Below are positions 7,707 to 17,076 of a stretch of DNA of 64,000 bases, piece by piece (the stretch's first letter is position 1; every line of letters begins with the position of its first letter). The notes beneath the pieces were generated by a model. The model was not told the DNA's origin. It searched no databases and saw only the letters and a list, made by a program, of their open reading frames with translations. A program made the position numbers and the translations under genes. Source of the stretch: Bacteroidota bacterium (GTDB taxonomy: Bacteria > Bacteroidota > Ignavibacteria > Tepidaquicellales > Tepidaquicellaceae); contig JAFDZP010000006.1 in NCBI GenBank assembly GCA_018266835.1, positions 62,001-126,000 of the forward strand, given 5' to 3'.

Positions 7707-9530
7707 TTACGCCATTACTTCTTCATATTTTCTTTCATCAAAGATAAGCTCTTTGCAAAGCTGTTTTCCTTTTTCATCTATTTTATACAAAGGCATAATT
7801 TTACTTGCGTGAACAATTGCCATATCAAGTCCCGCTTCAACTGCATAATGAAGGAAGACAGAATTCAATACGTGCCTTATATGCGGACTTAAACCGAACG
7901 AACAGTTACTCAATCCCAAAATTGTTTTTGCCTTCGGCATAATTCTTTTTATTTCTCTTATTGCACCGATTGTATTTATACCGCTGTCTCTTAAATCTTC
8001 CGTACCCGAACCTAGTGGAAAGGTAAGAGCATCAAATATTAAATCTTCTTCTCTGAAATTGTGCACTTCAACAGCGTGATCTCTTATTCTTTTTGCAACG
8101 GAAATTTTCTTTTCTAAAGTTGTTGCCTGACCTTCTTCATCAATTGAAAGTACTATTACTGCTGCTCCGTAATTTTTTGCAAGCTCAAGAATTTTATCAG
8201 CCTTCTCAACTCCGTCTTCAAAGTTAATGGAATTGATAATAGCTTTACCTGCATAATTTTTTAAAGCCACTTCGATAACGTTTACTTCAGTCGAATCAAT
8301 CACCAATGGAATTGATACCGCTGTGTTAAATCTCTTCATCACTTCTTCCATATCTTTCATTTCATCTCTGCCTACGTAAGCAACGCATACATCAAGCACG
8401 TGAGCGCCTTCTTTGATTTGCTCCTTAGCCATATTAACCATTGAATCATAATCATCTTTTTCAAGCAGCTGCTTAAATTTCTTTGAGCCGTTTGCATTAC
8501 ATCTTTCTCCCACCATCAATGGGGCAGGAGTCATTATCATTGGAACGGAAGTATAAATCGATGATACTGCCGGAGTGTATTCCCAGTCAGTTCTCTTTGG
8601 TATATATTGTTCAGAAATTTCTGCAAGCTTTGTTATATGACCGTCATGAGTACCGCAGCATCCGCCGACAATTCCGACACCCAAATCACCAACAAAGTGT
8701 GACATCCATTTCTTCATTTCATCGGGAGATAAATGATAGTGAGCATGACCGCCTACGTTTTCAGGAATTCCTGCATTAGGCATACAGAAAACAGGAAGCG
8801 GAGAGTTCTGGCACAAATATCTTATATTCTCTTCCATCTCTTTGGGACCTGTTGCGCAGTTCATTCCTATTATGTCTATAATATCATATGGCTCAAGAGT
8901 TGTAAGCGCAGAAGAAATTTCCGAGCCCATTAACATTGTTCCCATTGATTCAACTGTTACGGATGCAATCACAGGGAGTTTTCTTTTCTTCTCTCTGAAC
9001 AATCTTCTTGCCGCTGATAGCGCGCACTTCATTTGTAATAAATCCTGACAAGTTTCTATACAAAATAAATCAACACCGCCATCGTATAATCCTGACATCT
9101 GTCTGTAGAAAGATTCTTCCATAGCATCGAATGTAATATGTCCGAGTGATGGAAGCTTTGTTGTCGGTCCGACTGAACCTGCCACATATCTTGGTTTTGC
9201 ATTTGTGGTAAACTGATTAGCGCATTCTTTGGCAAGCTCTGCAGCTTTCTTAGAAAGCTCGTAATCTAAATTTGCTATGTTATATTCTGTCAGCACGATT
9301 GAGGCTGAACCAAATGTATTTGTCTCAATAACATCTGCTCCTGCTGTAAGGAATGTTGTGTGAAGCCGTTTAACCGCATCGGGTTTTGAGATGCACAGGT
9401 ATTCGTTGCAGCCTTCAAGGTCTTTTCCGCCAAAATCATCAGCAGTTAGTCCATAGGTCTGAAAATTGGAACCTGTTGCTCCATCGAAAACAACTATCTT
9501 TTCTTTAACTAAATCTAAAAAATTTTTCAT
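7707..9530 (-). CDS. metH: Short methionine synthase: homocysteine and pterin domains only
   Basis: This 607-residue protein matches the N-terminal half of cobalamin-dependent methionine synthase. The homocysteine S-methyltransferase domain (about 1-330) keeps all three zinc cysteines: Cys225 in GMNCATGP and Cys291/Cys292 in VGGCCGTH. The pterin (methyltetrahydrofolate) domain starts near VGERCNANGSKKF (about 341) and runs almost to the end. The cap, B12-binding and activation domains of full MetH (about 1,200 residues) are absent. The frame ends at a clean TAA followed by heptamer repeats and a terminator, with no B12-like sequence beyond. It may work with a separate corrinoid protein, or it may be a truncated gene; the intact active-site residues favour function. 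Confidence 0.85.
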   Translation of the reverse strand: MKNFLDLVKEKIVVFDGATGSNFQTYGLTADDFGGKDLEGCNEYLCISKPDAVKRLHTTFLTAGADVIETNTFGSASIVLTEYNIANLDYELSKKAAELAKECANQFTTNAKPRYVAGSVGPTTKLPSLGHITFDAMEESFYRQMSGLYDGGVDLFCIETCQDLLQMKCALSAARRLFREKKRKLPVIASVTVESMGTMLMGSEISSALTTLEPYDIIDIIGMNCATGPKEMEENIRYLCQNSPLPVFCMPNAGIPENVGGHAHYHLSPDEMKKWMSHFVGDLGVGIVGGCCGTHDGHITKLAEISEQYIPKRTDWEYTPAVSSIYTSVPMIMTPAPLMVGERCNANGSKKFKQLLEKDDYDSMVNMAKEQIKEGAHVLDVCVAYVGRDEMKDMEEVMKRFNTAVSIPLVIDSTEVNVIEVALKNYAGKAIINSINFEDGVEKADKILELAKNYGAAVIVLSIDEEGQATTLEKKISVAKRIRDHAVEVHNFREEDLIFDALTFPLGSGTEDLRDSGINTIGAIREIKRIMPKAKTILGLSNCSFGLSPHIRHVLNSVFLHYAVEAGLDMAIVHASKIMPLYKIDEKGKQLCKELIFDERKYEEVMA

Positions 9531-9596
9531 ATTCAGTAAAATTAATCTTATGGCTTTAGGTTTTCAAGCCAATTGCAAGTGATACAAATTCTTCTT

Positions 9597-11936
9597 TTAA
9601 TCACCATAATCCTCTCCTTTTATATCCTTTCCTTTTTGCCGTTTTTCATCGTAGTTTCCGAATGTAAACCTGACATTCAAGCTCACGCTTCTTCCCATAG
9701 AGCCTGTGGACCTTGAGAATTCTTCAAAGCCGCTTCGTATATAAGTATTTTCAAAACTGGAGGAATTAAATATATCGTCTAAACTTAAGTAGAGAGATAA
9801 TTTTCTATCGAAAAAGTTCTTTCCCAAACTAAAACTCAGCGATGAAAAAGGTTTTACATCTGTAAGCGCAGAAAAATTGTATTTTGCATAGTACAGACTA
9901 AGACTTGCATCTATTACTTCAGGATTAGAGTACCCTCCCCATACACTAAGATTATATGAAATTCCATCAGTTGATGCATTAAGAGAATCATCCCCGTATA
10001 TTTTTTTTCCGATTCTGCCATACAAATTCGTGTTCCAGAATTCACCTATTGTCAAACTTAGACTGCCATCTGTTCCGTATTCATTCGAGTAACCGTTATT
10101 TCTATATTGTGAACGTGTATAGATGGAGTCTATATATCTTAAATTCTGAATCAGATTTGTATTATGCTTAAAAAAGAAATTTGTGTTGATATTATTTTTA
10201 CCTAACGGCTTAGTAAATTTAAATTCAAAGGAATGTGTATAAGCCGGCTGCAGCTCCGGATTTCCGGTTGTAAGATTATATATATCTCTTTTAATCGGAA
10301 ACGGATTCAACACGTTAAAGCGCGGACGTTCAATTCTTTTACCGTATGATAATTGAATCTGAGTATTATCACTGAAATATTTTGTAACCAGCATTGAAGG
10401 GAAAATATCAAACTGATAATTTGTGAACTGAGAACCTGTATTAACCAAACCCCGCATATCGGAATATTCAATTCGCAGCCCCGGTTTAAAGTGAATACTA
10501 TTTGTGTTGTAAGTCAGAGTTCCATAATATGAGTAAATGCTTTCAGTAAATTCATAATCAGACGAAAATGAACCGGATGTATCTAAATTAAAATAATTGT
10601 TATTTTCTCTTTTATATGAGTCTTTAAAACCGGTTTCGAATTTCACATCGTCGCTGATTTTTTTTGAGTAATCCAACTTAATATTATAATTGTTATTTTT
10701 TATATCGGAAGTTCCGCTTGTAAATGGAGTTGATACGTTACCTATTACCTGTACCTGATCAAAATCTGAATTGTATTTAGTGTTGCTGAGATTGAATTCT
10801 AAATTCACTTCATCTTTTCCAGTTATTTCCTTCTGATTTATATAGCCGACGAAAGAATAATCTTTATTATCGTTGTTGTTATTTCTAAAAAGCTGCTGAA
10901 TAAAATCAGGCTGATAAGAATATTGGCGGTAGCTTTTGCTATCCGAAGTATTCTTGGAAACATTTAATACCCCCTCAAGTCCAAAGTATAGATTTTTGTT
11001 AATGTCATATATAATTCCGGGATTTATTCTGTACGCATTTGTTGTATTTGTATTCGTATCATTTGAAATTAATAACATTTCTCCCGTTGAAATATTTTTT
11101 CTTGTGCTATAACTGTAATTTTTAGGATTAAATAACCTTTCAGAAGTATTTAAAAAAAAGCTGGACTTGTCTTTTTTAAAATTAACCGACTGATTCAGAT
11201 TTGCATAATTGTTTGAATTTCCCCAACCGCCTATTGAAACTTTATATTTCGCTTCTTCTATTTTTTTTAATACTACATTTATTACCCCGTCTATCCCTTC
11301 AGCTTCATATTTAGCCGGAACAACTGTCATCACTTCAACTTTTTCTATCATATCAGTTGGTATAGAGCGCAAGTCTCCATATATATTCTGTTCTCTTCCG
11401 TCAAATAAAATTTTCACCGAATTCCCCCTGAGCAACACGTTTTCTCCGTCAACTGAAACCATCGGAATTTTTTTCATCAGCTCAAGCCCGTTTGGTCCCG
11501 GATCTATTTTCATCTTAGAAATATCGTAAACCATTTTATCATCCTCTATATGCATAAAATCTTTCTGCGCCTCTACATTTATCACATCAGTAGATGTAAT
11601 TTTAGTAGAAAGAAAAATAGTATCGTTTATTATAGATGCAGAAACATCAGGAGAAATTTTCTTTTTAATCCGGGTGTATGCACTGTCATCAATTATTAAA
11701 TTATAATCTCTTCCATGGGCAAGAGTGATACATGCAGTACCGGAAAAATCAGTTGTGCTCTGTTTTAAAAACCCGTCTGTTTTTTTAAATGATACAATAC
11801 GAAGATTCATATTCGGAACATACACACCGGAATCATTCACAACTACCACACAATAGTTAAGCGAATCTGAAGTCTGAGAATATACATGAGAGGTAGAAAT
11901 TACAAATAAAAACAGGAAAGAAAGGAAGATTTTCAT
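9597..11936 (-). CDS. TonB-dependent receptor, outer-membrane beta-barrel family
   Basis: The protein starts with the signal peptide MKIFLSFLFLFVISTSHVYS, which is why the start at 11936 is preferred. An in-frame ATG at 12032 would add 32 residues before the signal. After a short regulatory-like domain comes a plug segment (DGENVLLRGNSVKILFDGRE, then VEVMTVVPAKYEAEGIDGVI). A long barrel follows, typical of the outer-membrane beta-barrel family seen in Bacteroidota, which often lack a standard TonB box. The last strand (SVSLNVRFTFGNY) is followed by a charged tail of about 18 residues, a common feature in this family. Ligand unknown. It lies 66 bp upstream of metH and is divergent from the sugar dehydrogenase gene. 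Confidence 0.85.
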   Translation of the reverse strand: MKIFLSFLFLFVISTSHVYSQTSDSLNYCVVVVNDSGVYVPNMNLRIVSFKKTDGFLKQSTTDFSGTACITLAHGRDYNLIIDDSAYTRIKKKISPDVSASIINDTIFLSTKITSTDVINVEAQKDFMHIEDDKMVYDISKMKIDPGPNGLELMKKIPMVSVDGENVLLRGNSVKILFDGREQNIYGDLRSIPTDMIEKVEVMTVVPAKYEAEGIDGVINVVLKKIEEAKYKVSIGGWGNSNNYANLNQSVNFKKDKSSFFLNTSERLFNPKNYSYSTRKNISTGEMLLISNDTNTNTTNAYRINPGIIYDINKNLYFGLEGVLNVSKNTSDSKSYRQYSYQPDFIQQLFRNNNNDNKDYSFVGYINQKEITGKDEVNLEFNLSNTKYNSDFDQVQVIGNVSTPFTSGTSDIKNNNYNIKLDYSKKISDDVKFETGFKDSYKRENNNYFNLDTSGSFSSDYEFTESIYSYYGTLTYNTNSIHFKPGLRIEYSDMRGLVNTGSQFTNYQFDIFPSMLVTKYFSDNTQIQLSYGKRIERPRFNVLNPFPIKRDIYNLTTGNPELQPAYTHSFEFKFTKPLGKNNINTNFFFKHNTNLIQNLRYIDSIYTRSQYRNNGYSNEYGTDGSLSLTIGEFWNTNLYGRIGKKIYGDDSLNASTDGISYNLSVWGGYSNPEVIDASLSLYYAKYNFSALTDVKPFSSLSFSLGKNFFDRKLSLYLSLDDIFNSSSFENTYIRSGFEEFSRSTGSMGRSVSLNVRFTFGNYDEKRQKGKDIKGEDYGD

Positions 11937-12087
11937 TAAAATTATTTTGTTGTAAAAATTAAGCCCAAATACATATAAATTCAAGCATATAAATCTTAGA
12001 TAAGACAAAAACTTACGGTGAAAGTTTAACATTTTTTATCACTGCCTAATTAATTTTTATTTTTCTATTTTCTAATATAAATTAAGC

Positions 12088-13758
12088 ATGAGAAAAATTC
12101 TTTTTTTAATACTCAGTATTTCATTAAATTGTTTCGCTCAGAATCCTGACATACAAATTCAGAATGCATTCCCGAATATTAATGTTGATTTTCCCGTAGT
12201 GCTCACCCACGCAGGAGATAACACAAACAGAATTTTCCTTGCCAGCTTATACGGAAAGATTTATGTTTTTCCGAACGATTCAAATGTTTCTGTATCTCAA
12301 AAGAAAATTTTTCTCGACATAGTGAACTTAGCAAGATACGACGGGGAGATGGGACTGCTTGGAATCGCTTTTCATCCCAACTACACATCGAACGGTTACT
12401 TTTATGTAAACTATAATAATGTAAATGACGGGCGCACAACCATTTCAAGATTTTCAAGAAGCGTTGGCGATCCTGATAAAGCAGATTCACTCTCTGAACT
12501 GAAGCTGTTAGAAATTTATCAGCCTTATGATAATCACAAAGGTGGGCAGATGATGTTCGGCGCTGACGGATATTTGTATATAGGAATGGGCGACGGCGGA
12601 AACCAGGGGGACCCCGGCAACCGTGCTCAAAATAAAGATACCCTCCTTGGAAAAATTTTACGTATAGATATAAACAATACTTCCGGAGGAAACAATTATG
12701 CAATACCTTCAGATAATCCCTTTGCAATCAGCGGCGGAGCAAAAGAAGTTTATGCATACGGATTTAGAAATCCCTGGAGATTTTCTCAGGACCCTGTTAC
12801 GGGATTAATTTATGTTGGAGATGTCGGCCAAAACAATTATGAAGAAGTCGATATTCTGCAGAATGGAAGAAATTATGGATGGCATATCACTGAAGGATTT
12901 CATTGTTATAATCCATCCTCGGGCTGCGATACTTCGGGAATCACGATGCCGATAAAAGAATACAATCATACAGGAGGTAATTGTTCTATAATTAGTGCCG
13001 GAGTTTACAGAGGGCAGCGGAGACCTGAGCTCACAGGCGCATACATCTATGGAGATTATTGCTCCGGTAAAATTTCTATGTTAAGATATACGAACGGAGT
13101 TGTATCTCAGGACTCCATGCTAATTGACACTCCGAATTTAATTATTTCATTCGGAATGGATCAGAACAATGAAATGTACTGTCTTGCACAGAACGGAAAC
13201 ATCTACCTGTTCAATAAAAGTACTCTTGCAACAAATGTAAATGTAAGTGTAATACCGGATGGATTATATGATGATGTGAATAACAGACTGAATATAAAAG
13301 ACTCTGTGAAAATTTATTTAAGAGATAATGCATCTCCATACAGTATAATTGATTCAGCATCAGGAATTTTAGACTCGCTGACATTCACTGCTCCCGTAAT
13401 TTTTAACAGAGCGTTAACGGGAAATTATTATATAGAAGTGAAGCACAGAAATTCATTGGAGACATGGAGCAGCAGTCAGGTAAACTACACCGTAGCAGTA
13501 AATACAAATTATAATTTTACATCTTCAGTTACTCAAGCCTATGGCAGCAACATGATTTTAAAAAACGGTAAGTGGTGCATTTACAGCGGAGATATAAATC
13601 AGGATGGATTTATCAACGGAAATGATTTTACATTTTACTCGGCGCAATTCGGGAGCACAGGATATTTAGCATCGGACTTAAACGGAGACGGTATTGTAAA
13701 CGGAAACGACTTTACGATATTCTCGAATAATTATACTAAAGGCACCGTAAGACCATAA
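12088..13758 (+). CDS. Secreted PQQ-dependent sugar dehydrogenase with dockerin-like tail
   Basis: This 556-residue exported protein has a signal peptide (MRKILFLILSISLNCFA) and a six-bladed propeller of the glucose/sorbosone dehydrogenase family (about 25-365). Family segments include HPNYTSNGYFYVNY, GGQMMFGADGYLYIGMGDGG, GNRAQNKDTLLGKILRIDI and AYGFRNPWRFS. Such enzymes oxidise sugars or aldoses outside the cytoplasm using pyrroloquinoline quinone. The C-terminus carries two calcium-loop repeats (GDINQDGFINGNDFTFYS and SDLNGDGIVNGNDFTIFS), like type I dockerin modules. No Por-type secretion tail is obvious. It is divergent from the receptor at 11936 and is followed 43 bp later by a membrane protein gene. 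Confidence 0.85.
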   Translation: MRKILFLILSISLNCFAQNPDIQIQNAFPNINVDFPVVLTHAGDNTNRIFLASLYGKIYVFPNDSNVSVSQKKIFLDIVNLARYDGEMGLLGIAFHPNYTSNGYFYVNYNNVNDGRTTISRFSRSVGDPDKADSLSELKLLEIYQPYDNHKGGQMMFGADGYLYIGMGDGGNQGDPGNRAQNKDTLLGKILRIDINNTSGGNNYAIPSDNPFAISGGAKEVYAYGFRNPWRFSQDPVTGLIYVGDVGQNNYEEVDILQNGRNYGWHITEGFHCYNPSSGCDTSGITMPIKEYNHTGGNCSIISAGVYRGQRRPELTGAYIYGDYCSGKISMLRYTNGVVSQDSMLIDTPNLIISFGMDQNNEMYCLAQNGNIYLFNKSTLATNVNVSVIPDGLYDDVNNRLNIKDSVKIYLRDNASPYSIIDSASGILDSLTFTAPVIFNRALTGNYYIEVKHRNSLETWSSSQVNYTVAVNTNYNFTSSVTQAYGSNMILKNGKWCIYSGDINQDGFINGNDFTFYSAQFGSTGYLASDLNGDGIVNGNDFTIFSNNYTKGTVRP

Positions 13759-13801
13759 TTTCTTTTAAAACTACTTTTACTAATTTTTTAAATTCCTCTC
13801 A

Positions 13802-14575
13802 ATGCTTTCTTACGGATTTTTTGATTCAATATTTTTCATTCCTGTTTATGTTATCCTTTTAATTTTTTGTGCTTTCTTTGGCAACCGCCTTTCAAAACGT
13901 GAGAAAAGAATTTACGGTACAGAAAGAAATTATGAATCGCAGGGATTGCTCCAGGCATTTGTAATTTTCCTTTCTCTCCTCTACACTTTCACTTTAACAG
14001 GTGCTGCAAACCATTTCAGAGATGCAAAAACTCTTGTGGCTCAGGAAGCAGATGCAATATCCGAAGTTTACAGATGGGGAAAGCAGCTCGACAAAGAGGA
14101 CTCACGAAAATTTGTCGAGATGCTTTTAGAGTATTCAGAATTCCGTTCAGATCATACACTCAGCTCCAACAAAGATAAAGCAATGGTGCTGCAGGGAAAG
14201 ATGTGGGACTTTATTGTATTGAAGGAAAAAGAAGAAAAGTATTCGTATTACTCTCATAAAATTCTGGAAGCATTAAACGTTACAACACATCTTTACTGGG
14301 ATAAATATTATTCAGATAAAGACAGGATTCCAATGCCTGTAATACTGTTGATATTTTTATTTTCGATGGTAGTAACATACTTCCTGGGTTATACAAATGA
14401 AAACAGGAAATCGCATTTCGTGATGAATGTTTTTACGTTTGTAGCTCTTAACCTTCTTATGATGTTTACTTTGCGTGAGCTTGATCTGCTTTACCACGGA
14501 CTGATAGCAGTCAATCCTGAAAATATTAAGGACCTGGTGGGATTTTTTAAAGGGGTGCTTGAGAATTTAAAGTAA
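13802..14575 (+). CDS. Bestrophin-like (DUF4239) membrane protein
   Basis: This 257-residue protein has four predicted membrane helices: near residues 8-26, 48-66, 178-196 and 206-222. A soluble central region starts with ANHFRDAKTLVAQEADAISEVYRWGK. The layout of two helices, then a conserved Glu-Ala-rich helix with a Tyr-Arg pair, then two more helices, matches the DUF4239 bestrophin-like family. That family is related to anion channels but is not characterised in bacteria. The gene follows the sugar dehydrogenase by 43 bp on the same strand and may share its transcript. Assignment is by pattern only. Confidence 0.65.
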   Translation: MLSYGFFDSIFFIPVYVILLIFCAFFGNRLSKREKRIYGTERNYESQGLLQAFVIFLSLLYTFTLTGAANHFRDAKTLVAQEADAISEVYRWGKQLDKEDSRKFVEMLLEYSEFRSDHTLSSNKDKAMVLQGKMWDFIVLKEKEEKYSYYSHKILEALNVTTHLYWDKYYSDKDRIPMPVILLIFLFSMVVTYFLGYTNENRKSHFVMNVFTFVALNLLMMFTLRELDLLYHGLIAVNPENIKDLVGFFKGVLENLK

Positions 14576-14622
14576 GAAAACCTCAAGAGAAATAAATTAC
14601 AAATCTGAATTAATTTCACGAA

Positions 14623-14638
14623 AAGCTTGATCAAGCTT
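14623..14638. promoter_or_regulatory. 16-bp perfect palindrome between convergent genes
   Basis: AAGCTTGATCAAGCTT is fully self-complementary and lies between the convergent ends of the genes at 14575 and 14657. No T run follows on either strand, so it is a poor terminator. It could be a protein-binding site or a weak transcript-end hairpin. Confidence 0.3.
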
Positions 14639-14656
14639 GAGTTTGATTACTAATTA

Positions 14657-15604
14657 TTATTTATTTCCTACCCCATAGTATTGTAATATTAAGGCAGAAA
14701 TTATATTTGCTAAAGTATTAGTAGCTAGCACTCCTAGAATTGGCAAGGATTTAGCATATAAATTTGAAATCCAACTATTGACTTTATCACCCAAAGTACC
14801 CCTAATTGGGTCTGGGGACTCATCATCAATAATTTCAAGTAGTTTCGCGATATTTTCTTTTTCAATATTTTGTTCTCTCAATTTCTCTTCAAGATTTTTT
14901 TTGTTACCTTTTGCAATTGAAGTATTAACTTTAATTTTATTATCATTTCCAACTGTAATTACGTTACCATCACCCTTTGTAATTATTGTTCGTTTCATAA
15001 TATTAACAATTTGTTTTTCATTTTCTATTAGTGTTTTAATTTCAACTTCAATGCCAAATTGTTCTTCTAGTTTCAACATAAATGTTAAAAGTTGAGATCT
15101 TATTGTCGAAATAATTTGTTTTATATTAGAAGTTGATACTCTTTTATATACCCTTAAAACACTCAGTAAGGGATTTCCATTTTCATGATAGTATTGCTCT
15201 ATCTTTGCTGCTACAATGTTAGGTAAAGTGAATACGACAGAATCACTTTCACTATCATCATTCGAAATATCTTCTAAAAATTTAATCCCTTGCAGTAAGT
15301 GATGGTTTGTAAGACTCCACTGAATATCTTTCTCAAAAAATTCTATCGGCACTAAAATTCCATTAAGAGATATCATTCCTGTTAATTGCGAACCTTGCAC
15401 AAGATCACCTTTTACAATTGCAATAGTTTTTCTGTATTCCGGTAATAAATGTTCTTCTTTATACCCGTCTAATTCTAATGTAGTCCACTCTAAGAGTTTC
15501 TCGTTTTTTATTCTAGTTGCTAAGACTTTAGTTTTAAGTAGGGCATCTTCTACAGAAGAAGAAGAATCCATTAATTTATTTATTATATTTTCTAATAATT
15601 TCAT
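14657..15604 (-). CDS. AbiTii-domain protein with C-terminal membrane segment
   Basis: The first 150 or so of 315 residues resemble the AbiTii domain: an N-terminal helix pair, then KVLATRIKNEKLLEWTTLELDGY and LPEYR. This domain is named after a lactococcal abortive-infection protein. A middle part contains the motif KGDGNVITVGNDNKIKV, a Gly-Asn beta segment often used as a linker in conflict and defence proteins. The end is a hydrophobic helix (about 285-310) that may insert in the membrane. No nuclease or nucleotidyltransferase motif was seen, and there is no partner gene next to it. A defence role is inferred from domain similarity only. Its codon use is more AT-rich than the flanking dcw genes, which may indicate transfer. 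Confidence 0.6.
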   Translation of the reverse strand: MKLLENIINKLMDSSSSVEDALLKTKVLATRIKNEKLLEWTTLELDGYKEEHLLPEYRKTIAIVKGDLVQGSQLTGMISLNGILVPIEFFEKDIQWSLTNHHLLQGIKFLEDISNDDSESDSVVFTLPNIVAAKIEQYYHENGNPLLSVLRVYKRVSTSNIKQIISTIRSQLLTFMLKLEEQFGIEVEIKTLIENEKQIVNIMKRTIITKGDGNVITVGNDNKIKVNTSIAKGNKKNLEEKLREQNIEKENIAKLLEIIDDESPDPIRGTLGDKVNSWISNLYAKSLPILGVLATNTLANIISALILQYYGVGNK

Positions 15605-15693
15605 AGAAATAAATATAACAAACTTAAAACTTTATAATGCAATAGTATTTTATGGCAGGATGGATGTTAAATTTTAAAACATAAAAGGGATCA

Positions 15694-15723
15694 CCCGTTC
15701 TGCAGTTGGAATTGCAGAACGGG
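15694..15723 (-). terminator. Hairpin after ftsZ
   Basis: An 11-bp perfect stem (CCCGTTCTGCA with TGCAGAACGGG) around an 8-nt loop lies 56 bp beyond the ftsZ stop. The following minus-strand sequence (TGATCCCTTTTATGTTTT) is only moderately T-rich, so it may act as a terminator or as a 3'-end stabiliser for the long dcw transcript. Confidence 0.6.
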
Positions 15724-15778
15724 AAAAGTTCTTCGTAATTCACTAGGGGTTAATAAATTATTAGAAAGAATTATTTTT

Positions 15779-16993
15779 TTAATCCATTTGTCTTCTCAAA
15801 AACGCCGGCTTTTGAAAATCATCACTGATTTTAAATTCTTCTATATTCTCATCTGTATATTTTTCTTCAACGTGTTTTTCTTCGCTCAGGTCGTCATTTA
15901 ATTTTATCTCTCTTCTTTGCCATGCCGGTTTATCCAGATTCTGAAGTTCATTATCTGTTATCATTGTAGTAATTTTCGGAGCGTAGTTAGGTTTTATTTC
16001 TACAACCTTTGCTTCGCCGTTACCATTGAGTTTTGCTTGTTTTCTATTGAAACCGGTTGCAATAACTGTAACCATAATTTCATCTTTCATTGAATCATCT
16101 TTAACCATACCTGTTATAAATGCAGCATCTTCTCCTGCAGCTTCCTGAATGATAGAATTGATTTCGTTCAATTCATGAATGCTGATCTTAGAATAACTAA
16201 CATTCGTAAGAACACATTCAGAACCTGCTATATCAATTAAATCAAGAAGCGGATTTGATAATGCAGCGGCGGCAGCTTTTGCAGCTCTGCCTTCACCTGT
16301 TGCAATACCTGTACCCATCATTGCTTCGCCTTTTTCTTTCATGATAGTTCTTACATCGGCAAAGTCAACGTTGATTTTTCCTGGCTTGGTAATGATTTGT
16401 GAAATACCGTTTGTCGCATTGTAGAGAACTCTGTTAGCAAGGTCAAATGCATCTTCTTCAGATGTATCTTTACCTACAAGGTCAAGAATTCTTTCATTAG
16501 GAATTACAATGAGACTATCGATTTCATCACTCAGTTTCTGCACACCTGACTCAGCAAGTTTCATTCTTGGTTTTCCTTCGAATGCAAACGGCTTAGTAAC
16601 GATGGCAACAACAAGTGAATTCATTGCCTTTGCAATATGGGCAATTGCAGGTGCAGCACCGGTACCTGTTCCTCCCCCCATTCCTGCAGTGATGAAAACC
16701 ATATCGCTGCCTTCTAACATTTTTTCGATTTCATCACGGCTTTCTTCAACCGCTTTAAAACCAACTTCTTCTTTCATACCGGCGCCAAGTCCTTTAGTGA
16801 CATTTTTGCCGATTTGAATTTTTACATCTGCCTTGCTCATATCAAGAGCTTGTGCATCTGTATTGATGGCGATAAACTGTACTCCGTCGATGCCTTTATC
16901 CACCATCGAGTTAATAATGTTTCCGCCTGCGCCGCCGACACCTATTACTTTTATTTTTGCGCCGCTCATTTGGGTTGGAACGAGTTTAATCAT
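15779..16993 (-). CDS. ftsZ: Cell division GTPase FtsZ
   Basis: This 404-residue tubulin homologue forms the Z-ring at midcell. The nucleotide-binding motifs GVGGAGGN (18-25) and GGGTGTG (106-112) are intact, as is the T7 synergy loop NVDFADVRTIM. An acidic, variable linker (about 320-390) leads to the conserved tail KPAFLRRQMD, the docking peptide for FtsA and other partners. Length is typical. AAAGGA lies 9 bp before the ATG. It is the last gene of the dcw cluster, 83 bp after ftsA, a gap large enough for an extra promoter to raise its expression, although none was identified. A hairpin follows the gene. Confidence 0.98.
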   Translation of the reverse strand: MIKLVPTQMSGAKIKVIGVGGAGGNIINSMVDKGIDGVQFIAINTDAQALDMSKADVKIQIGKNVTKGLGAGMKEEVGFKAVEESRDEIEKMLEGSDMVFITAGMGGGTGTGAAPAIAHIAKAMNSLVVAIVTKPFAFEGKPRMKLAESGVQKLSDEIDSLIVIPNERILDLVGKDTSEEDAFDLANRVLYNATNGISQIITKPGKINVDFADVRTIMKEKGEAMMGTGIATGEGRAAKAAAAALSNPLLDLIDIAGSECVLTNVSYSKISIHELNEINSIIQEAAGEDAAFITGMVKDDSMKDEIMVTVIATGFNRKQAKLNGNGEAKVVEIKPNYAPKITTMITDNELQNLDKPAWQRREIKLNDDLSEEKHVEEKYTDENIEEFKISDDFQKPAFLRRQMD

Positions 16994-17076
16994 GTTGATT
17001 TTTCCTTTCGTGTTAAGGAATTTATTTGGGTTAGTTAAATAATATTTTATATTTTAAGATGAAAATTTTTTAGGCT

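Noticed and set aside
12203-12727. 174-codon minus-strand frame opposite the sugar dehydrogenase
   Set aside because: The sense strand encodes a clear, complete propeller protein; the antisense frame has an unusual Cys/Arg-rich composition.
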